Below, in pieces: positions 58,021-64,000 of a stretch of 64,000 nucleotides of DNA. The position numbers and the translations under genes were made by a program. Origin of the DNA: Eunapius fragilis. Its lineage: Eukaryota; Porifera; Demospongiae; Spongillida; Spongillidae. How positions within the stretch are numbered: position 1 is the first letter of the stretch; every line of letters begins with the position of its first letter. The stretch is from positions 4,128,391-4,192,390 of the forward strand of contig OY811990.1 in NCBI GenBank assembly GCA_963681505.1, given 5' to 3'. Under the pieces are notes generated by a model, which was not told the origin of the DNA, searched no databases, and worked only from the letters and a program-made list of their open reading frames with translations.

Positions 58021-58629
58021 TTTGACTACATAACTTGGTACTTGAATCTACCCCGTGATAATGAACGGATACATACCGATACCTTGGTGTAATCAAATCC
58101 TTTCTTGGTCATCCTCCTTCTTTCAATTAAGGTGTCAATGACGTGCTGCCTAATTGCTCGCTCCCCAAAGTATTTGGTTGAGCAATTTGGAACCAATTTC
58201 TGTACCATATCCTCGAGTTTCCTTTTCTCTTCAGGGTCAGTCTTAAACAAAGGAATAACATTTCCTTTTCACTGTTCTTTTACAGCCTTGTTCACCTTAT
58301 TTCGCCTATGGATTTTAAAAAGTCACTTTTCAATTCCATGGTTTATAATGCTTACATCATCAGGTACAATCTTTTCTCCTCTGGTGGGATCTTCATCAAC
58401 TCAACAAGGGAAAGTTTTTTCCTGGCACCGCCAAAGCCTTCAGGTGCAGGAGAATTATCACAGGCAGCTGCTTTTGTGGGCTGCTCCAACGTTAGTGTTA
58501 TGAGCTTCCATAACTTCAGTTGCTCACTAACAGTTTTAAGCTCACAAGCTTTCAGCTGCTCCATGCCGCCATGTTGGCACAGCAACGCAAGAGACTCTCC
58601 ATCACAATTCCCTGCTCTGTGAATTTAAA

Positions 58630-59870
58630 AAATAAATAAGAAACAAACATTGTGGTTGCGACACGTTCAGATGCTAATTAACACCGCGTCCATGAGAATC
58701 GAATACTTTTTTGGCCTATTTTGTCGAAGTCACTTTTTAGAAAATTAGTCGGAACGGTACCAATTGCCACAAATACCAGTGTACTATGTAGTTAAACTCC
58801 TTAGACGATGTTTGAAGCTACTGGCAGTCTTGCAACTACTTCCTCTGAGGACCTACGTTTGTTTAGAGTCGAGCGGGTAAGATCGCTACCGGAAACGGGA
58901 CACATTTTTCTGACAAGGATTCTGAGTTTAAAAACAGTATAGATATGCTCAACTGGATCAGATAGGTAGCATTTGAATCAATTCCTGCAGTAACCTATTA
59001 TGCTAGCGTCGAAACAGACACTAAAACTTCTTTGGATCTCGACTCCGGACCCAAATATTGGTCGTGCACAGGCCCAAACACCTAACATTTGGCCATACGT
59101 AAGCATTATTTGACGTCATGTGGGTCTCAGTTACACGCATACATATATCTATCGTAGGACACTAACCTGTATGCTTTCAAAGTGACTCGGTTCTATGTTT
59201 TTTCGGTTACGAAGCGTAGCGGAGGACACTTTTTTCCTAGGCAATTAAGAGCTGCTTTGGATACGCTTTAAAACGTCATTTAGTACTATCAGGAGGCCAC
59301 AATGGATACCGTGTTGGCAGTTAGCTTAGTTCTTGTGCAAAACTCACCGACAGTTTTTACCTCGTTCGAGGACTTATAATTACATAGTATGAAGCGCCGT
59401 TTGGGATAATATTCACATTTTTCTGTCGATGCGATACATTTATTATCGATGTGTACTTTATCAATCGTAGCGACCGCTTTTCCTATCTCATCGATCGATC
59501 TTATCTTCGATCTGGTAATAATTTGTCGTAATGGCTGACTTCCATCGCATTTGTTTTCTATCGCCTTATTAATCCACCACGCGGCTATAACATCGCCTTC
59601 GACGAACAATCTACGTTATCGAGGGTACAGCGATCGATCGGATACATGTATATAGCTGGACTCGAGCATCGATTCAGTGGTAAATCATACATAGGCTATT
59701 TCACGTTCAATAGAAAGCCCTATATTTAATACCCTTCGTACAGGATATGTCCAGGCAGGAAAGGAGTGTGCATGTATGTGCATATGTTTGTGTGCGTGGT
59801 GACGTGGTGCGTGTGTGTGCGTTCGCATGTGTGATCAAAGCATGTGTGTGAGTGATATATTTCTATTTCT
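58630..59870. other. Gene-poor stretch with one unassigned 106-codon open frame
   Basis: A - strand open frame at 59289-59609 starts MFVEGDVIAAWW and shows no motif I recognise. Splice signals or paralogs are not seen. The rest holds nothing I can name. Confidence 0.3.
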
Positions 59871-59874
59871 TATT

Positions 59875-59942
59875 TCCCAGACCCACTTTCCACGTAGCGA
59901 TGACCCGCAGCTGTTGGGAATCTGGGTCTGGGGACGAGACTA
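59875..59942. mobile_element. Small MITE with GTCTCGTCCCCAGACC ends
   Basis: TCCCAGACCCACTTTCC pairs with GGGTCTGGGGACGAGACT. Same family as 17806-17892. It forms the 3' end of the open frame described next. Confidence 0.65.
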
Positions 59943-60187
59943 GAGTGTAGGTTTGTTGCGTTGGAGGAACTGAACGAGCACGACACACGCGATGACGTGC
60001 TTCCAACAATAGACAGGGAAAGGTCCGTGGCGTTCACGAAGACAGGCGTGGCGAGGGAGTGGTCTCCATCTAGGAGGTCCACCTTGACGCACTTCCCGGG
60101 CCCCTGGCGGGAGGAGAGGTTACGAAGGATGTCTTCGAGGGACTGGCAAGATGGGTACGAGGCACTGGAGCAGGCTTGTACGGACAC
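59943..60187 (-). CDS. Possible exon of a secreted beta-helix-like protein
   Basis: In - strand sense it reads YPSCQSLEDILRNL, GKCVKVDLLDGDHSLA, FVNATDLSLSIVG and VSCSFSSSNATNL, then runs into MITE-encoded LVPRPRF. Short hydrophobic turns alternating with NATD/STSS resemble right-handed beta-helix repeats of invertebrate surface proteins. This is a weak, style-based call. Confidence 0.3.
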
Positions 60188-60242
60188 ACACCAGTTTTAT
60201 GTAGTCGTCGTACATACAGCAGTGAGAAATAAAACAACCTGA

Positions 60243-63180
60243 CTCAGAGCCGGCGGAAGGTCTCAGTAAAATTCAACCCAGGCAAGAGGCGGGGTGCCAA
60301 GTGGAGGGGGGGGGGGCGGGGGGGGGGGAGCGGAAGCTTTAGAAGTATATGTAAGCCCAAAAATCTACCCAGGCAATTGCCTGGGTTGCCTGCTGGGCTC
60401 CGCCGGCCATGCAGCCTGTGAGTGTAGGTCTACACGGGACATCATTGGCAGTCGGATGGATTACATCATCGGTACAGAAACCTGGGCCTGGGTACGAGAT
60501 AACATCAGAAAGATTTGTTCTATTGACAGGGGATCGGTGAGAAACCTCGTGTCTTAGAAAACAGCCTCTATTACATTTTGAAATGGACAATGAAACACCA
60601 TCGCAAGCAAACATAGCTCGCGTATGACAGGAACAAAGCCAAATCCAGGACCGATATTAATGCAACAGATTTTAACCCAATCCAGGGGGTATTCAGAGCT
60701 AGTTGCTACTTCCACAGCTTGGCACGCATGTACCTGAGGTGTCGAATCCTAGATGTGGCTGGTGGTAAATAAAGATTGCATTTAACGACCCAGATGTTGG
60801 AGGGGGGGGGCGGAGCCTTTGAAAGCATCTGAGCGGCAGGATGCATTGCACGTTCACTTGTGTAATTATTGGTGCCATTTAACACGGACTATGTAAGCCG
60901 AATAATGTAACCCGAACAATATTTCATGGGATCAGAAACTAGAATTTAACCAACTCTGCATGGCCTTACATGCAAAAAATAAGACGCCCAGCACGATCTA
61001 AATTTTATAGTTAATATCTTGTGACATGCAATTACTGATGTTATAGTTAACGTTATGATATGACGGTTATTTCCCGTCAATATGTCCGCTTTTGCAACAC
61101 TCACCAACCCACCAGCCCCACCCCTCGACATTTTAATTGAAATTTCACACACGAAGTACAAAATCTATGCATTAAAACTGTTACAGTAGTTCTTCCTCAG
61201 GGTCTGCTGCAGCAACAACAAAAAAAAAAATCTGAGCCGTCACAACACCAAGGTTAGTATAATCCTCACTTTCAAATCTAGGCCGGCCCAACGAATCGAG
61301 GAGTAAGAATCATTTGCGCTGGGCAGTAGGGTAAAAATCAATTAGAAATACATGATTTCGGGGAATTATTAAAAGGAGGCGAGCCCACCATTTTTGCCAA
61401 CCAATTACCATATTTTGCCCTCCAATTACAAATTCAAAGCTAATTACCGTACAGTACAATTATGGAACAGCTACGGTACAGCTAGCAAGCCCCCGTTTAA
61501 TAATTCATCTATTGCTATAATCATGGCTCATAAACTTACTCAAACCAGTGTCAGCAGGTGCACGGACTATTTTATTAATGGATCGAGGCAGCGAAAGGGC
61601 ATATTATTTCAAGTTTTTATGTTCAAAGAGACACCTATGACCTCTATAACATATTTCTTACGCACTGGAAATTAGTCTATCCATCAAGGAGTTACAGGGT
61701 CCTGTCGGAATTTTTATTGCACGCGTGTATTTTGATGCCCCTTAATTCCAAATTTTTGTAATATGCGCTAGGTACCTGTTCGCTGCCTCGACCCCCATAT
61801 TTAGATCTATTTTTAATAATTAGACAATGCATAGGTTGAGGATGTCTTTCATTTGTGTTAACAGTTTTCATAAAACAACTAACGAACAATACATGCGGCC
61901 TACGAGCATTACGGACTGTTGAAGCGATTCTGACTATACAGGCGCCGGACAATGCTCTGGTCTACACAGGCGGTGCTGGGCAACTGCTCGGGAAGCAACA
62001 GCGAGATAACCAGTGTCGTGGCCCAATAAGTACCAATACAAACATGTAGGTACGAACTGAGTAGTTCAAAGTCACACCAAAGTAGCTCGCAGTGGATGTA
62101 CGGGTGTTTGTAACACACTGCATGGGGATTATACCCAGGAGTGTTTACGGACAATGAATGACATGCTGGCTATGCTGAAGGCAGCGCTAACAGATTGCAA
62201 TCTCAGCGGTTCCCTGGCGACCAGAGACATTTGTGTGACCCTGCAAATCCCAACAGGTTCTCGAGACAAGGTCCCACCAGCACCACACGAAGCAGTAACC
62301 GATGTTGTAATGCTCTTTCAATACAAATGACGGTTTTAGGAACTATACTGAAGAAGACATTCTCTAAATGAAGCTGAATCAACCTAATACACGCGCTTTC
62401 AACTGAAATACTACACATGAAATGCAGTCAGACGGAGTACAACTCGCCTTATCATTAGATCCGTTGGTACATGAAACCTGTGGCTTGCTTTCGGTTGTAA
62501 TTAAGATTCACGAGGGACACAAATTTCAAATCTAATCACGATGTGCGATAAAAGGAATATTGTGCGCATGCGCGTAGGTTGCATCGTAAAGTTATTTAAC
62601 GTGTGTACGTGTTTAATGAATTAATTCAATTTGTGCGTAAACTTATATCCCAATCCTAACTTTCATATGTATACAAAAGAAAATATCACTGAATCCACGT
62701 ACCAGCCGGGTCGATGGAGTGGATGGAGGGTCACATACCGGCATGAAATGGCTGATCAAAAGCTTGTCAATCCTTGCATTATTGAGAAGACAGATTATGA
62801 AATATATGGTAGACAACCACAGAGTATAGCAGTTCTCTATACTGATCTCAATTTATTTATTTTGAAATCTTGATCATTGACAAGCTGGCATGAACAACAA
62901 GCCTGTGGATGTAAACTTTTCTAACTGCTATTCTTGACTTCATGATCACTGCTCTGCTATAAATATTAGCTTGTAAGTGGGTGTGGCTGATGGGTCAGCA
63001 GCCAAGGTATGCCACCTAATGCATACGGGTCATGTTCCTTAATCCATTCGCAACTGTGATGTCATCTGTCTAGTTTAGCAAACAGATGTGAGGTCTGATT
63101 ATGAAACTATGCTTTGCTGCTTGGTGCTCTTTGTTGAAAGAGTAAGAGTGGTTTACCGTATGTCGGCAATACTGTATGGC
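60243..63180. other. Gene-poor stretch with G-runs and short repeats
   Basis: G-runs at 60306-60329 and 60801-60811. A palindromic patch (CCCAGGCAATTGCCTGGG) lies at 60369-60386. Open frames of 60-93 codons at 61394, 61692 and 62631 have no recognisable motif. I see no supported gene. Confidence 0.4.
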
Positions 63181-64000
63181 CTGATTGCTGTTTATCCAGC
63201 TCTATATCAGTCTCGGCCCCAGACCCAATGACTAAAATCCTGCCATTAATTATACAATCATTTCATTAATTATTCATTGATGGCATTGGCTTTAGGTCGA
63301 GGCAAATTATTAATTAACACAGGAATCTATAGTGTATACAGCCGTGTATGAGATATGTTGCATGTTGGTCCATTTGATGTTATCTAGTACTCATTTTCAT
63401 GACCAGAATAAATAACTACATACATGTACATATCAGAAATGTTATGCATTGGATACATACATGTAAGAATACATATGCGAGTATATATCTGAACATAATG
63501 ATTGTACGTATAAGTGAAGTGAGCAGTGTTATAATGCACTGTGCAGACATTTATCGGTTGAAAGGGCAGAGGAGGTTCATACACTATCGACGTTCCAGCC
63601 ATCTTGATGTCACCAGTGCTCCCTACATCCACTCCACTGTCTCTTAGGCTGCACAGAGAGAGGGAGAAAAATAGCCACATTTAAAAAGTAGCAAGCACCT
63701 TAATTCATGCTTTTTATTGTGATGTTCACTCTGGCCCTAACATCCTCTCCTTCTCCCACCTCCCACACACAGAATTTTTCGTGGACCACTTCTCCACCAC
63801 GGTCTTTTACTAACCACAATCCTCTGTGGTAGGTCCCTCCATTCCCCCCCCCCCCCCCCCCCACCCTTACCTTGCTCCTCCTATTCTTGCAATGTCCTTG
63901 GAATGAAGCTTGGTCCTTGTGACTTCAAGATGGACCGGGCTGCTACTGGTGCACTTACAAGGGGTCTGAGCCCCCACTGCTTCTTTAAGAGGGGTCGCAC
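63181..64000. other. MITE remnant and C-run near the window end
   Basis: AGTCTCGGCCCCAGACCC at 63211-63228 and TTTAGGTCGAGGC near 63292 look like ends of the small MITE family. A run of 18 C lies at 63845-63862. No gene is supported. Confidence 0.4.

Larger units (their letters stand above)
52811..58620 (-). pseudogene. Paralog of the transposon SAM gene, nonsense-bearing and split by a gypsy element
   Basis: In - strand sense the SAM exon (58620-58352: DGESLALLCQHGG, LKACELKTVSEQLK, LSLVELMKIPPEEKR) is followed by the conserved block (58290-58080: STKYFGERAIRQHVID, KKGFDYTKVS). About 5 kb later comes the C-terminal block (about 52970-52811: SKSVLLMPLAKALLSKQL, DDIIVNGAL). The order and spacing match 29511-30885. 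A TGA stands where the other gene has the Trp of DTWKGN, and the SAM exon start is one base out of frame. The gypsy element fills the gap between the last two blocks. Confidence 0.75.

Noticed and set aside
59289..59609. 106-codon open frame as a gene
   Set aside because: No motif, no paralog and no splice context. Kept only as an unassigned frame.

Overview
This is metazoan genomic DNA. It has spliced genes with GT-AG introns, TATA-type core promoters, TRIM-NHL ubiquitin-ligase genes, secreted Kunitz/TIL/Ig domains, long GT and GA microsatellites, MITEs, a CACTA-type DNA transposon and a Ty3/gypsy retrotransposon. My best guess at the organism is a marine invertebrate, quite possibly a sponge. 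The transposon protein style and the small GTCTCGTCCCCAGACC-ended repeats suggest this, but the sequence alone does not prove it.

From 1 to about 52.7 kb the window is a decayed tandem array. Each unit carries, on the + strand, a copy of a TRIM-NHL gene. The complete plan is a short zinc-ribbon exon 1, an intron of about 170 bases, and one large exon with RING, B-box 1, B-box 2, coiled coil, filamin and NHL repeats. A repeat-rich spacer with X-box-like palindromes and an orphan C-terminal exon follows. Next, on the - strand, come exons of a secreted multidomain protein (signal peptide exon, GCC2/3-like exon, TIL, Ig, TIL, Kunitz). Seven TRIM copies are visible. Copies 2 (9944-12381) and 6 (42380-44909) read through. 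Copy 1 has a nonsense codon and frameshifts and contains a foldback insertion shaped like an intron. Copy 3 carries a 460-base internal duplication. Copy 4 is split by a 7.15 kb transposon and has a small deletion. Copy 5 has lost its RING and coiled coil. Copy 7 has lost exon 1 and is frameshifted. A segment at 5.1-9.3 kb, repeated at 36.9-41.7 kb, also holds fragments of a reverse-transcriptase-type element whose conserved C-terminal peptide has expanded into a 27-base coding minisatellite.

The transposon at 24484-31635 has perfect 15-base terminal inverted repeats (CACAGGAAAAAATTT). It carries a multi-exon tnp2-family (CACTA/EnSpm) transposase on the - strand and, divergently about 110 bases away, a multi-exon gene with an N-terminal SAM domain and two conserved regions I cannot name. 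A broken relative of that SAM gene lies on the - strand at about 58.6-52.8 kb. It is interrupted by a GC-rich Ty3/gypsy-type element (52.94-57.39 kb) whose pol order is protease, integrase, reverse transcriptase, RNase H. This is the copia-like order known from Gmr1-type elements. An older gypsy fragment lies at 16.26-17.24 kb.

From 58.6 kb to the end the sequence is gene-poor. It holds a probable - strand exon that ends in a MITE, several MITE-like repeats, homopolymer runs and small open frames I cannot assign.
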